DNA of 64,000 bases. Source: Citrobacter arsenatis (GTDB taxonomy: Bacteria > Pseudomonadota > Gammaproteobacteria > Enterobacterales > Enterobacteriaceae). The stretch spans positions 992,001-1,056,000 of the forward strand of contig NZ_CP037864.1 of NCBI RefSeq assembly GCF_004353845.1. Direction: 5' to 3'. The notes under the pieces were generated by a model. It was not told the origin of the DNA. It searched no databases and saw only the letters and a list, made by a program, of their open reading frames with translations. Below, in pieces: positions 17,159 through 26,150 of the stretch; position 1 is the first letter of the stretch, and each line of letters opens with the position of its first letter. The position numbers and the translations under genes are program-made.

Positions 17159-18145
17159 ATGTTTGAACTTATTGCCGAAGCAACCTCCAGCATTAACGTT
17201 TTTTCAATGGCAAGGCGTATTGCTGCTTTTAATGTTCCAGTCCTTATCCATGGCGAAACCGGTACTGGTAAAGAATGTGTCGCCAAATTTATCCATTCAA
17301 TTGCGTCTGCGCAGGAACCTCAGGCACCTTATATCGGGGTGAACTGTGCCGCTATTCCTGAAAATATGCTCGAAGCCACGTTGTTTGGTTATGATAAAGG
17401 TGCATTTACCGGGGCGGTGGCTACCGTGCCAGGGAAAATGGAATTAGCCAATAACGGCACATTACTGCTGGATGAGATTGGCGATATGCCTTTAGCGCTA
17501 CAGGCTAAAATATTGCGTGTATTGCAGGAGCAACAGGTTGAGCGTTTAGGCAGTAACCGTTTAATCAAACTGAACTTCCGTTTAATTGCCTGTACCAATA
17601 AGAATCTTGAAGAAGAGGTAGCCGCAGGACGTTTCAGGGAAGATCTCTATTATCGGTTATCCGTTATTCCGTTGACCATGCCGCCGCTGCGCGAACGCAT
17701 GGAAGACATTATTCCGCTGGCGGAATCCTTTATTAAAAAATACTCCACGGTACTGGTTAAAAATATCAAGCTTTCAGAATCATCGCGCTGGGCATTACTC
17801 AGCTACGAATGGCCGGGGAACGTGCGTCAGTTGGAGAACGCGATACAACGGGGAATGATCCTGAATCGTGATGGCGTCATTTATCCCGATACCTTAGGTC
17901 TGCCGTCCATTGAGTCTGATTCCTGGAGCGAGCCACAATGGCAGCCGAAGCCCAGTATGCCAATAACGACCAGCGACAATCTGGGGCAGCATGGCCGCAG
18001 TGCGCAGTATCAATATATCGCTGACCTGATGCGTAAATATCAGGGCAATAAAACCAAAATTGCTGATTTATTAGGCATTACCCCACGCGCGCTTCGTTAT
18101 CGTCTGGCGTCAATGCGAAAGCAGGGAATCGAGATCTTTTCCTGA
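17159..18145 (+). CDS. lafK: Sigma-54-dependent lateral flagellar activator LafK
   Basis: 328 residues: an AAA+ sigma-54 interaction domain and a C-terminal Fis-type helix-turn-helix, with almost no N-terminal receiver domain. Motifs are Walker A G32-E-T-G-T-G-K-E, the sigma-54 contact G81-A-F-T-G-A, Walker B L-L-L-D-E (103-107) and a recognition helix region near I-T-P-R-A-L-R-Y-R-L. LafK is the master activator of lateral flagellar genes in Vibrio and Flag-2 loci. Three -24/-12 promoters in this window are its likely targets. ATG 17159 is chosen, although weaker upstream starts (ATG 17102, TTG 17090) would add residues. Confidence 0.93.
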   Translation: MFELIAEATSSINVFSMARRIAAFNVPVLIHGETGTGKECVAKFIHSIASAQEPQAPYIGVNCAAIPENMLEATLFGYDKGAFTGAVATVPGKMELANNGTLLLDEIGDMPLALQAKILRVLQEQQVERLGSNRLIKLNFRLIACTNKNLEEEVAAGRFREDLYYRLSVIPLTMPPLRERMEDIIPLAESFIKKYSTVLVKNIKLSESSRWALLSYEWPGNVRQLENAIQRGMILNRDGVIYPDTLGLPSIESDSWSEPQWQPKPSMPITTSDNLGQHGRSAQYQYIADLMRKYQGNKTKIADLLGITPRALRYRLASMRKQGIEIFS

Positions 18146-18192
18146 ATCAGTCTGTAGTACCGAAAACGCTTTTTTAATTTTAAGAGTAGGTC

Positions 18193-18555
18193 ATGAGCAT
18201 AAATACGATAGCCCCAGCCAGTACCATGCAGACGCAAATGATGCAGGACATGCAGCAGATGAAAGCGGTCGCCCAGGCGCCCGTCCTTTCGCCGATGCAG
18301 ATTAACGCCGTGGGCGCCCAATCGGCATCTTCTCCGGTCTCGTTCGACCGCGTTATGCAAGGCGCGTTGAATCATGTTGATCAATTCCAGCAGGTCGCGG
18401 AGCAAAAACAAACGGCCATTGAGATGGGGAAAAGTGACGACCTGGCGGGGGCCATGATTGCCAGTCAACAGGCATCGTTATCGTTTTCTGCGCTGGTACA
18501 GGTCAGAAATAAAGTTGCTTCCGGATTCAATGACCTGATGAGCATGTCAGTCTAA
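18193..18555 (+). CDS. lfiE: Lateral flagellar rod-MS ring adaptor LfiE (FliE family)
   Basis: 120 residues. The C-terminal half matches the FliE pattern, with S-F-D-R-V-M-Q-G-A-L-N-H-V-D and S-L-S-F-S-A-L-V-Q-V-R-N-K. FliE is the first exported rod component and links the MS ring to the rod. An AGAGTAGG ribosome site precedes the ATG. It is the first lfi gene of the plus-strand operon, only 47 bp after lafK, and probably shares its transcript. Confidence 0.93.
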   Translation: MSINTIAPASTMQTQMMQDMQQMKAVAQAPVLSPMQINAVGAQSASSPVSFDRVMQGALNHVDQFQQVAEQKQTAIEMGKSDDLAGAMIASQQASLSFSALVQVRNKVASGFNDLMSMSV

Positions 18556-18559
18556 CGCT

Positions 18560-20239
18560 ATGAATGAATTAATAAAAAAACTCACTCAGCTTTTACCCTC
18601 GTTCTCTTTCAAGTTGGATGGTAATAAACGCCTGGTGCTGGTGGCGGCTGCGGCGCTTGCGGCTACCGCCATCATTGTCAGCGTGCTGTGGAACGGTAAC
18701 CATGGCTATGTTTCGCTGTACGGTAGCCAGGAAAATCTTCCGGTTTCACAGATAGTCACCGTGTTGGATGGCGAAAAGCTGGAATACCGTATCGACCCGC
18801 AGAGCGGGCAAATTTTGGTTCCGGAAGACGCGCTGTCGAAAACGCGGATGACGCTGGCGGCGAAAGGCGTGCAGGCCATGCTGCCCAGCGGCTACGAGCT
18901 GATGGATAAAGACGAAGTGTTGGGTGCCAGTCAGTTTGTGCAAAACGTCCGTTACAAGCGGAGTCTGGAAGGCGAACTGGCGCAGAGCATCATGACGCTG
19001 GACGCCGTCGAGAGCGCCCGCGTGCATCTGGCGCTAAATGAAGAGAGTTCATTTGTCGTCAGCGATGAGCCGCAAAACAGCGCCTCGGTCGTGGTGCGTC
19101 TGCATTACGGCAGCAAGCTGGATATGGACCAGGTCAATGCCATTGTGCATCTGGTGTCCGGCAGCGTGCCCAATCTGAATGCGTCGAAGGTTAGCGTTGT
19201 CGATCAGGCGGGGAATTTACTGTCCGACGGTATTGGCGCGGGAGAAGCCGTTTCTGCGGCGACGCGTAAGCGCGACCAGATCCTTAAAGATATTCAGGAT
19301 AAGACCCGTGCCAGTCTCGCAAATGTCCTCGACTCTCTGGTCGGCACCGGCAACTACCGGGTGAGCGTGATGCCGGATCTCGATCTGAGCAATATCGACG
19401 AAACCCAGGAGCATTACGGTGATACGCCGAAGGTAAATCGTGAAGAAACGGTACTCGATAGCGATACCAACCAAATCGCCATGGGGATCCCTGGCTCACT
19501 GAGTAACCGTCCACCGTTGGCGGCAAACCAGGTGGCGAATGGTGCCAATGGAACTGAGCCAGAGGAATCTCGCCAGCCAGCCGCGCTATCAAAACATAGC
19601 GAGAACAAGCGCGACTATTCCTGGGATCGTAGCGTTGAGCATATCCAGCACCCAGGATTCGATATCAAACGTTTGAATGTGGCCGTGGTGCTTAACCAGA
19701 GCGCGCCGGCATTGAAAAACTGGAAACCGGAACAAACCACGCAGTTGACGGCGCTGTTGAATAACGCAGCCGGGATTGATGCCAAGCGTGGCGATAATCT
19801 GTCCTTATCACTGCTTAATTTTGTACCGCAGTCGATCCCCGTCGAGCCGGTGGTTCCTTTGTGGAAGGATGACAGCATTCTGGCCTGGGTGCGCCTGATT
19901 GGTTGCGGCCTGCTGGCTCTGCTGTTGCTGCTGTTTGTTGTTCGTCCGGTCATGAAACGGTTGACCGTTGAACGTCGCCGTACCACAGCACCAGAGTTGG
20001 CGCTGGATACTGTACCGATAGCAATTCCTGCGGAGAAACCCCATTTTGCGGCTGCTGAAGATGAACGCAAAAATATCGAACTGCCTTCTTTCCCTGGTGA
20101 CGACAGCCTGCCTTCGCAGAGCTCTGGTCTGGAAGTGAAGCTGGAGTTCCTGCAAAAACTGGCGATGAGCGACACCGATCGCGTAGCTGAAGTTCTCAGA
20201 CAATGGATTACCAGCAATGAGCGAATTGACAATAAATAA
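18560..20239 (+). CDS. lfiF: Lateral flagellar MS-ring protein LfiF (FliF family)
   Basis: 559 residues with two membrane segments (about 25-47 and 445-465) flanking a large periplasmic part. The ring-building motif region with L-A-L-N-E-E-S-S-F and D-L-S-N-I-D-E-T is typical of FliF. The C-terminal cytoplasmic tail would bind LfiG. It forms the base onto which rod, export gate and C ring assemble. It overlaps lfiG by 23 bp. Confidence 0.96.
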   Translation: MNELIKKLTQLLPSFSFKLDGNKRLVLVAAAALAATAIIVSVLWNGNHGYVSLYGSQENLPVSQIVTVLDGEKLEYRIDPQSGQILVPEDALSKTRMTLAAKGVQAMLPSGYELMDKDEVLGASQFVQNVRYKRSLEGELAQSIMTLDAVESARVHLALNEESSFVVSDEPQNSASVVVRLHYGSKLDMDQVNAIVHLVSGSVPNLNASKVSVVDQAGNLLSDGIGAGEAVSAATRKRDQILKDIQDKTRASLANVLDSLVGTGNYRVSVMPDLDLSNIDETQEHYGDTPKVNREETVLDSDTNQIAMGIPGSLSNRPPLAANQVANGANGTEPEESRQPAALSKHSENKRDYSWDRSVEHIQHPGFDIKRLNVAVVLNQSAPALKNWKPEQTTQLTALLNNAAGIDAKRGDNLSLSLLNFVPQSIPVEPVVPLWKDDSILAWVRLIGCGLLALLLLLFVVRPVMKRLTVERRRTTAPELALDTVPIAIPAEKPHFAAAEDERKNIELPSFPGDDSLPSQSSGLEVKLEFLQKLAMSDTDRVAEVLRQWITSNERIDNK

Positions 20240-21233
20240 CGGCAGTAACAACAGCTACCTCGAGCAGGCCGCAATTTTATTGCTGTGTCTGGGCGAGGAG
20301 GCGGCAGCCACGGTGATGCAGAAGCTCAGCCGCGAAGAGGTCGTTCGTCTGAGCGAAAACATGGCGCGTCTGTCTGGCGTAAAAACCAGCATGGCGAAAA
20401 AAGTGATCAATAACTTTTTTGATGAGTTCCGCGAGCAGAGCGGCATCAACGGCGCCTCGCGTTCCATGCTGCAAGGGATCCTCAATAAAGCGCTGGGAAC
20501 AGAAATCGCCAGCAGCGTGATCAACGGCATTTACGGTGATGAGATCCGCTCGCGGATGGCGCGTTTGCAGTGGGTGGAACCGCGCCAGCTGGCGATACTG
20601 ATCTCAGAAGAACATTTGCAATTGCAGGCCGTATTCCTTGCCTTCCTGACGCCGGAGATCTCGGCCACGGTACTGTCTTACATGAATGAGTCGGTGCAAA
20701 ACGAGATCCTCTATCGGGTTGCCAAACTCAACGATGTGAACCGCGACGTGGTGGATGAGTTGGATCGGTTGATCGAACGTGGGCTGTCGGTGTTGTCCGA
20801 ACATGGTTCGAAAGTGAAAGGGATCAAGCAGGCCGCGGATATCGTAAACCGCTTCCAGGGGAATCAGCAGGTGATCCTCGATCAGTTGCGCGAACGCGAT
20901 GAAGATGTCCTCGAACAGTTGCAGGACGAAATGTACGACTTCTTCATCCTGAGCCGCCAAAGCGATGAAGTGCGCCGTCGTCTCCTTGATGAAGTCCCGA
21001 TGGAAGACTGGGCGGTCGCGCTGAAAGGTACCGAAGCACTGTTGCGCCGTTCGATTTATGCCGTCATGCCTAAGCGTCAGGTACAACAACTGGAAGCGAT
21101 AACGTCGCGCCTGGGTCCGGTTCCGGTGAGCCGCATTGAACAGATCCGCCGTGAAATCATGGGGATTGCCCGCGAGCTTGAGGAAGCGGGTGAAATTCAG
21201 CTTCAGCTGTTTGCTGAACAGACGGCGGAGTAA
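20217..21233 (+). CDS. lfiG: Lateral flagellar motor switch protein LfiG (FliG family)
   Basis: 338 residues, normal FliG length. N-terminal FliF-binding, middle, and C-terminal torque domains can be followed. The charged C-terminal helix (near D-E-V-R-R-R-L-L-D-E-V-P) would interact with the LafT stator. The ATG at 20217 lies within the end of lfiF, giving translational coupling. Confidence 0.95.
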   Translation: MSELTINNGSNNSYLEQAAILLLCLGEEAAATVMQKLSREEVVRLSENMARLSGVKTSMAKKVINNFFDEFREQSGINGASRSMLQGILNKALGTEIASSVINGIYGDEIRSRMARLQWVEPRQLAILISEEHLQLQAVFLAFLTPEISATVLSYMNESVQNEILYRVAKLNDVNRDVVDELDRLIERGLSVLSEHGSKVKGIKQAADIVNRFQGNQQVILDQLRERDEDVLEQLQDEMYDFFILSRQSDEVRRRLLDEVPMEDWAVALKGTEALLRRSIYAVMPKRQVQQLEAITSRLGPVPVSRIEQIRREIMGIARELEEAGEIQLQLFAEQTAE

Positions 21234-21236
21234 CAC

Positions 21237-21947
21237 ATGGCGATTGAAACTATTCGTGGTCGTTACCGACTGCACCGCTTTCCTCCACGCCAGCGCCATT
21301 TGCAGGCTGAACAGCTCACGCCGGGGATCACGCCGGCGGATTATCAGCGCCAACTGATGGACGGCTTCCAGGAAGGTCTGCAAAAAGGCTTTGAACAGGG
21401 GATGACCGAAGGCCAGGAGCAGGGTTTTCAGGAAGGTCATCAGAAGGGGCACGATGAAGGCCGTCGTCAGGGATACACTGAAGGCAGCCTGGCCGGACAG
21501 CAGGAAGGGCGTAAGCAGTTTGAGCGGGCAGCGCAGCCGCTGGCAGTTATCTCCGACAAAGTGAACGATTACCTGGCGCACATTCAGCGTAAACAGCGGG
21601 AAGACCTGCTGCAGCTGGTGGAAAAGGTCACCCGCCAGGTGATTCGCTGTGAGCTGGCGCTGCAACCGACGCAGCTACTATCGCTGGTTGAAGAGGCGAT
21701 TTCGGCCTTTCCGGCGACGCCCGAGTCGCTACAGGTCCTGCTGAGTAATGAAGAATTTAACCGCATTAAAGATGCCGCGCCGGAGAAGGTCGCTGAATGG
21801 GGCCTGACGCCATCCTCCGATTTGCAGGCGGGCGAGTGTCGGGTGATTACCGATAAGTCCGAGCTGGATATTGGCTGCGAGCATCGGCTCGACCAATGCA
21901 TGTCGGCGTTGAAAGAATCGCTTCTGCCGGAGCCGACGGGTGAGTGA
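21237..21947 (+). CDS. lfiH: Lateral flagellar export regulator LfiH (FliH family)
   Basis: 236 residues. Residues about 42-85 carry repeated G-x-x-x-G units (for example G-F-E-Q-G-M-T-E-G-Q-E-Q-G), the hallmark of FliH, forming a long helical dimer. FliH binds and restrains the ATPase FliI and links it to the C ring. The stop overlaps the start of lfiI by 8 bp. Confidence 0.93.
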   Translation: MAIETIRGRYRLHRFPPRQRHLQAEQLTPGITPADYQRQLMDGFQEGLQKGFEQGMTEGQEQGFQEGHQKGHDEGRRQGYTEGSLAGQQEGRKQFERAAQPLAVISDKVNDYLAHIQRKQREDLLQLVEKVTRQVIRCELALQPTQLLSLVEEAISAFPATPESLQVLLSNEEFNRIKDAAPEKVAEWGLTPSSDLQAGECRVITDKSELDIGCEHRLDQCMSALKESLLPEPTGE

Positions 21948-23280
21948 CCTATCCTGCTTTGACAACGCGCTGCGCTCCATTGAGTCGATCCCTTTAGCCC
22001 GGGTTGCCGGGCGGCTGGTGCGCGTGAACGGCATTTTGCTGGAGAGCGTGGGCTGCCCGCTGGTGACTGGCCAACTGTGTCGCGTCGAAAGCGCCAACCA
22101 TACGTTGATCGACGCGCAGGCGGTGGGGTTTAACCGCGATATCACCTACCTGATGCCTTTCAAGCACCCCGTTGGACTGATGGCGGGCGCGCGCGTTTTC
22201 CCCGAAGAAAAAGCTCAGGAGATCCTGATAAGCGAAAGCTGGCTGGGGCGGGTAGTCAATGGCCTGGGCGAACCGCTGGATGCCAAAGGGCGTCTGACGG
22301 GTAATGACGTATTGCCGCCTCAGGCGCCTTCTATCAACCCCCTCACACGCCGGTCGGTGAATCAACCGCTGGATGTCGGCGTGAAAGCAATCAACGGTCT
22401 GCTCACTATCGGCAAAGGCCAGCGCGTGGGCCTGATGGCCGGTAGCGGTGTGGGAAAAAGCGTGCTGTTAGGGATGATCACCCGCCAGACCAAGGCCGAT
22501 ATCGTGGTGGTGGGGTTAATTGGCGAGCGTGGTCGCGAGGTGAAGGAGTTTATCGATCACTCGCTGGGCGCGGAAGGGTTAGCAAAATCTATTATTGTGG
22601 CGGCACCGGCGGATGAGTCGCCGTTAATGCGCTTGAAAGCCACCGAGCTTTGCCACTCTATCGCCGCCTGGTTTCGCGATCGTGGACATCACGTTTTACT
22701 GCTGGTGGATTCGTTAACCCGTTATGCCATGGCGCAGCGTGAGATTGCGCTGTCACTGGGTGAACCTCCGGCGACGAAAGGCTATCCGCCGTCGGCGTTC
22801 GGCATGATCCCTAAGCTTGTGGAAAGTGCGGGCAACAGTGAAAGTGAAGGATCTATGACCGCCATTTACACGGTACTGGCGGAAGGAGACGATCAGCAGG
22901 ATCCGATCGTCGATTGCGCGCGTGCGGTGCTGGACGGGCATATCGTATTGACCCGTAAGCTGGCGGAGGCCGGACATTATCCCGCCATTGATATTGGTCA
23001 GTCGATCAGTCGATGCATGACCCAGGTAACGCCCCACGATCACCAACAGTCGGCCCGTTTGCTGAAACAAAACTATGCCGCCTATATGGAAATTAAACCG
23101 CTGATCCCGTTGGGCGGATATGTTGCTGGGGCCGATCCCAGCGTGGATAAGGCCGTCAAAGTATTCCCTGCCATCGAGCGTTTTCTGCGCCAGGAAGTCA
23201 GTGAACCGGCCTCTCTGGAGCTGGTGCAAAGCCGCTTACAGGCTCTGTTTCCGCTGGCGAAGAAAACGGAAGGTAAATAA
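21940..23280 (+). CDS. lfiI: Lateral flagellar export ATPase LfiI (FliI family)
   Basis: 446 residues, an F1-beta-like ATPase. Walker A is A167-G-S-G-V-G-K-S and the family signature P-P-S-A-F-G-M-I-P-K-L-V-E-S-A-G follows later. It drives substrate unfolding and loading at the export gate. The start is GTG at 21940, overlapping the end of lfiH. The neighbours lfiH and lfiJ are its usual partners. Confidence 0.96.
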   Translation: MSDLSCFDNALRSIESIPLARVAGRLVRVNGILLESVGCPLVTGQLCRVESANHTLIDAQAVGFNRDITYLMPFKHPVGLMAGARVFPEEKAQEILISESWLGRVVNGLGEPLDAKGRLTGNDVLPPQAPSINPLTRRSVNQPLDVGVKAINGLLTIGKGQRVGLMAGSGVGKSVLLGMITRQTKADIVVVGLIGERGREVKEFIDHSLGAEGLAKSIIVAAPADESPLMRLKATELCHSIAAWFRDRGHHVLLLVDSLTRYAMAQREIALSLGEPPATKGYPPSAFGMIPKLVESAGNSESEGSMTAIYTVLAEGDDQQDPIVDCARAVLDGHIVLTRKLAEAGHYPAIDIGQSISRCMTQVTPHDHQQSARLLKQNYAAYMEIKPLIPLGGYVAGADPSVDKAVKVFPAIERFLRQEVSEPASLELVQSRLQALFPLAKKTEGK

Positions 23281-23282
23281 TC

Positions 23283-23726
23283 ATGCGGCAAATTATTGAT
23301 ACCCTGGCGCAGTTGCAGCGCCTACGGGATAAATCGGTCAAAGACATGACGGTACAACTGGCTAAACAGCAGCAGGTTTGTACTGGTTTTGACAATAACA
23401 TCAAAGCGCTGGGCTACCTGATCCAAAAAACCGGCATCGGCGTTGATGCGCCTTCCGTTGAATCGCTCAAAAATGTGACCGGATACAAAGGTACGTTGCG
23501 CACGGTGATTGCCTGGCAGGAGCAGGAGAAAACGCTGGCTAAAATCAAAGAGCAGCGTATTCAGAAAAACCTTGTTGCGGCGGCCTGCGAAGAGAAAATT
23601 GTCGCCATGACGCTCGATGATAAGCGCTACGAGTTAAGCAATGAGGCGCTGGTAAAAGAGCAAAAAGCCGTTGATGAGATTGCCGCGCAATGTTGGCTAA
23701 GGCAAAAGACGCTGGGACGGATATGA
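23283..23726 (+). CDS. lfiJ: Lateral flagellar export protein LfiJ (FliJ family)
   Basis: 147 residues, almost entirely helical and rich in Lys/Gln/Glu, the profile of FliJ, the central stalk of the export ATPase. It starts two bases after lfiI. Its stop overlaps the start of the tagD-like gene by four bases (ATGA), tying the flagellar operon to the glycan cargo. Confidence 0.88.
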   Translation: MRQIIDTLAQLQRLRDKSVKDMTVQLAKQQQVCTGFDNNIKALGYLIQKTGIGVDAPSVESLKNVTGYKGTLRTVIAWQEQEKTLAKIKEQRIQKNLVAAACEEKIVAMTLDDKRYELSNEALVKEQKAVDEIAAQCWLRQKTLGRI

Positions 23727-24118
23727 AAACGATTATTACTTTCGGCACGTTTGATGTTTTTCATATCGGGCACCTGCGTATTCTGCAACGCGCCGGGCAG
23801 TTGGGGGAGCGACTGATCGTCGGTATCTCTTCCGATGCGCTAAATATGCAGAAAAAAGGCCGGATGCCGGTTTACAGCCAAAGCGATCGCATGGGGATTG
23901 TTGCCGGACTGAAATGTGTGGACAGCGTGTTCCTTGAAGAGTCGCTGGAGCAAAAAGCGGATTATATTCGCCAGTTTAATGCCGATACGCTGGTGATGGG
24001 CGATGACTGGGCAGGACGCTTTGATAGTTTGTCGTACCTGTGCGAAGTGGTTTATTTTCCCAGAACGCCATCGATTTCGACCACCTCAATAATTGAGGTG
24101 GTGAAGAAATTTAAATAA
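23723..24118 (+). CDS. tagD: Glycerol-3-phosphate cytidylyltransferase, TagD type
   Basis: 131 residues, near the 129 of Bacillus TagD and similar along its length. The nucleotidyltransferase signature H14-I-G-H and the family-specific end R114-T-P-S-I-S-T-T are present, with V-M-G-D-D-W before it. It should make CDP-glycerol from CTP and glycerol 3-phosphate in the cytoplasm, the activated donor of glycerol phosphate in teichoic acids and some enterobacterial capsules. ATG 23723 overlaps the lfiJ stop, so it is co-translated with the flagellar operon. It converges on the minus-strand glycan genes, one of which has a TagF-like domain that could use the product. Confidence 0.92.
   Translation: MKTIITFGTFDVFHIGHLRILQRAGQLGERLIVGISSDALNMQKKGRMPVYSQSDRMGIVAGLKCVDSVFLEESLEQKADYIRQFNADTLVMGDDWAGRFDSLSYLCEVVYFPRTPSISTTSIIEVVKKFK
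24080..24102. repeat. Perfect 23-bp palindrome at the tagD 3' end
   Basis: Arms of 11 bases (24080-24090 and 24092-24102) around a central A, inside the last codons of tagD between convergent operons. No T run follows on either strand, so its role as a terminator is doubtful; it may be chance or a protein site. Confidence 0.6.
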
Positions 24119-24175
24119 GAAATTATAAGTGATAGTATTTCCTGACTGAATTTTTATGAAGTAAGGAGTAGACCG

Positions 24176-24907
24176 TTAATCACGGTGTTTATAAGCCAAG
24201 TGATATAGTTCTGAAATGTGTTTTACTTTCATTCCAAATTTAGCGAAGAGGATATCAAGAGATTTGTTTGAATGAATAGTAATATGACCATTTCGTGGAG
24301 CTATATACCAAAAGTTCATTAACTCAGCCAGGTGTAAGTCATTTGTGAGAGTTGAAAAGAAGTATTTCCCATTCTCTTGATCCAGAAGAGAGTCTATAAT
24401 CTCCATTGTTTTGACTGGCGTTGGCGTATGCTCCATGACTTCAAATGAAGTCATAAACTCGAATCTTTCCTCTGGCATTGGTGCTGAATTATTAAATGGA
24501 TCCCAGCCAACAGCATCAGTACCATATTCTTTTAGCAACTTTACCAGTTGACCGTCGCCGCAGCCAAAATCAATCATGCGAAAACTTTTGAGATTTTTGA
24601 AAGCATTGTGCAGCAAATTGAAGTTATGGGTAGACCTTTTAGAGATAAAATTGGGATCATGTTTAGTATACTCTGCATTGTATATATGCTGGGAATAATC
24701 ATCATCAGACCATGTATCAAAAGCGTGGGTATATATTAAACCGCAGTTTTTGCATTTATAATAATAGATAGCATGGCCGCTGAGAGGATAGTTGTATCTA
24801 TGCACATTGTTGCCATAGCAAGATACATTAAAGTCAGTCACTCCATAGAGTTCTGGTGATGAATCGCAAATTTTGCATTGGGGGGATGGTGTCGAATGTA
24901 ATTTCAT
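24176..24907 (-). CDS. Class I SAM-dependent methyltransferase with zinc-ribbon N-terminus
   Basis: 243 residues. Two Cys pairs (C11-x-x-C14 and C52-x-x-C55) form a probable zinc-binding module. A Rossmann methyltransferase domain follows, with M-I-D-F-G-C-G-D-G (112-120) as the SAM loop and F-E-V-M-E-H-T-P further on. This layout is common for sugar or glycan C- and O-methyltransferases. It is the last gene of the minus-strand cargo operon, 50 bp after the sulfatase-fold gene. The region is visibly A+T-richer than the flanking flagellar genes, suggesting separate origin. ATG 24907 is preferred over a TTG 21 bases upstream because GAGACG precedes it. The substrate is unknown. Confidence 0.8.
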   Translation of the reverse strand: MKLHSTPSPQCKICDSSPELYGVTDFNVSCYGNNVHRYNYPLSGHAIYYYKCKNCGLIYTHAFDTWSDDDYSQHIYNAEYTKHDPNFISKRSTHNFNLLHNAFKNLKSFRMIDFGCGDGQLVKLLKEYGTDAVGWDPFNNSAPMPEERFEFMTSFEVMEHTPTPVKTMEIIDSLLDQENGKYFFSTLTNDLHLAELMNFWYIAPRNGHITIHSNKSLDILFAKFGMKVKHISELYHLAYKHRD

Positions 24908-24958
24908 GAATCGTCTCAATAATCTCAATGTATTTTTAGGGCAGGAAGTGACTTTTCT

Positions 24959-26149
24959 TCATTTATGGCTTTTTTTACTATCGATCCATGAATCCAGTTG
25001 TTGCTGTAGATGATGAAAGTTATCAGCTAATACCTGCGCCATATCCGCTGAGAAAAAATGCGTGATATGAGGATGGGCCCCACCCATACGCTGTCGGTCC
25101 ACCTTTTTGAGATCGAGGTATGGAGTACCTGACTTACTATCTTTTAATAATGTTAAAATATCTAACTGGTTTGCCGGATCGGTTTTCCATAGAAACATCT
25201 TGAATTTACTATCTACTTTCATCAAATGAAAATATTCATTGGTGATAGCATAACCTTTTTTTAAGGGGCTTCCCTGGTGTTGGCTTTTTTGTTGTGCAAA
25301 TAGATTTCGGCTAAAGCAGACTTTACGTTGCGGGGTTAAGGCAAAAAACTTATTGTCACAACTCGTTGAAGGTACATTTGCTAATGTCAAAACCGTATTA
25401 TAGATATCAACCATGCTAACCATATGATTTAAATCAGCCGATTTCATTCCAGGACAAAAAATAAACGCTGGGGTATGTACTAATGATGTATACGGTTCAA
25501 TACCATGGGCATAGCCGCCATAAAAGTCATGTCCCCAAAAGTCATCACCATGATCGCCAAAGGCGACGATAATTGTATTATCGAGTTTTTGGGATTCCAG
25601 TAGCATTTTAATGGTCTGGCCGACCATAAAATCCATGCTTTGATAACCGCGCTGCCAGCGTTCGAGGCTGTTAGCGCCTCCTTTTTTGATGTCGTCGTAA
25701 TAACAAAGATGGCTACTGAGATTCCATAAGTAGAGCGCAAAGGGTTCCGGCCGCGACACGACCTGCTGCATTTCTGCCAGCATTATTTTCGATGTGTCAT
25801 ACCAGTTAAAGGTATCTGTTTCACTCCAGATTGCATCGACATTTGCCCAGTTTTTTGGGTATCCCATACCTGCTGTGGTGTATCCGTGCTGCTTTAAAGT
25901 ATCGAAAAGCGCGGGACAGTGTCGATGAATGGAGATGTTTTCCTCAAGATGGGTATTATGCTCTAACGTATTGTCATCCCCGTGTAAGAGGTCGCTTAAC
26001 GCCATCAGTGAGGAGGTTGCCGTCGAGATAAAGTTATTAAATCGCAGCGACTGGTTATAGATTTTATTAGTAAAAGGAAACCACTGTCGATTATTAAAAA
26101 TCGTGTGATTAAGACTTTCAAGATGCAAAAATATAATGTTTTTTTTCAT
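24959..26149 (-). CDS. Soluble sulfatase/LtaS-fold enzyme (alkaline phosphatase superfamily)
   Basis: 396 residues without signal peptide or membrane segments. It begins directly with the metal-binding strand I-I-F-L-H-L-E-S-L-N and later has A-F-G-D-H-G-D-D-F-W-G-H-D, the Asp-His metal site of the sulfatase/phosphoglycerol transferase group. A Ser/Thr-rich stretch (F-I-S-T-A-T-S-S-L-M) could hold the nucleophile. LtaS and OpgB of this fold transfer glycerol phosphate outside the cell. This form lacks their membrane domain and so should act in the cytoplasm. Beside a CDP-glycerol synthase and a TagF-like protein, a role in making or trimming glycerol-phosphate groups is inferred; a true sulfatase cannot be excluded. 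GTG 26158 is an alternative start. Confidence 0.75.
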   Translation of the reverse strand: MKKNIIFLHLESLNHTIFNNRQWFPFTNKIYNQSLRFNNFISTATSSLMALSDLLHGDDNTLEHNTHLEENISIHRHCPALFDTLKQHGYTTAGMGYPKNWANVDAIWSETDTFNWYDTSKIMLAEMQQVVSRPEPFALYLWNLSSHLCYYDDIKKGGANSLERWQRGYQSMDFMVGQTIKMLLESQKLDNTIIVAFGDHGDDFWGHDFYGGYAHGIEPYTSLVHTPAFIFCPGMKSADLNHMVSMVDIYNTVLTLANVPSTSCDNKFFALTPQRKVCFSRNLFAQQKSQHQGSPLKKGYAITNEYFHLMKVDSKFKMFLWKTDPANQLDILTLLKDSKSGTPYLDLKKVDRQRMGGAHPHITHFFSADMAQVLADNFHHLQQQLDSWIDSKKSHK

Positions 26150-26150
26150 G

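Noticed and set aside
20604..21665. Long minus-strand open frame of 353 codons opposite lfiG-lfiH
   Set aside because: It is fully antisense to lfiG and lfiH, which match their families over full length; its translation has the composition of an antisense frame and no recognisable domain.
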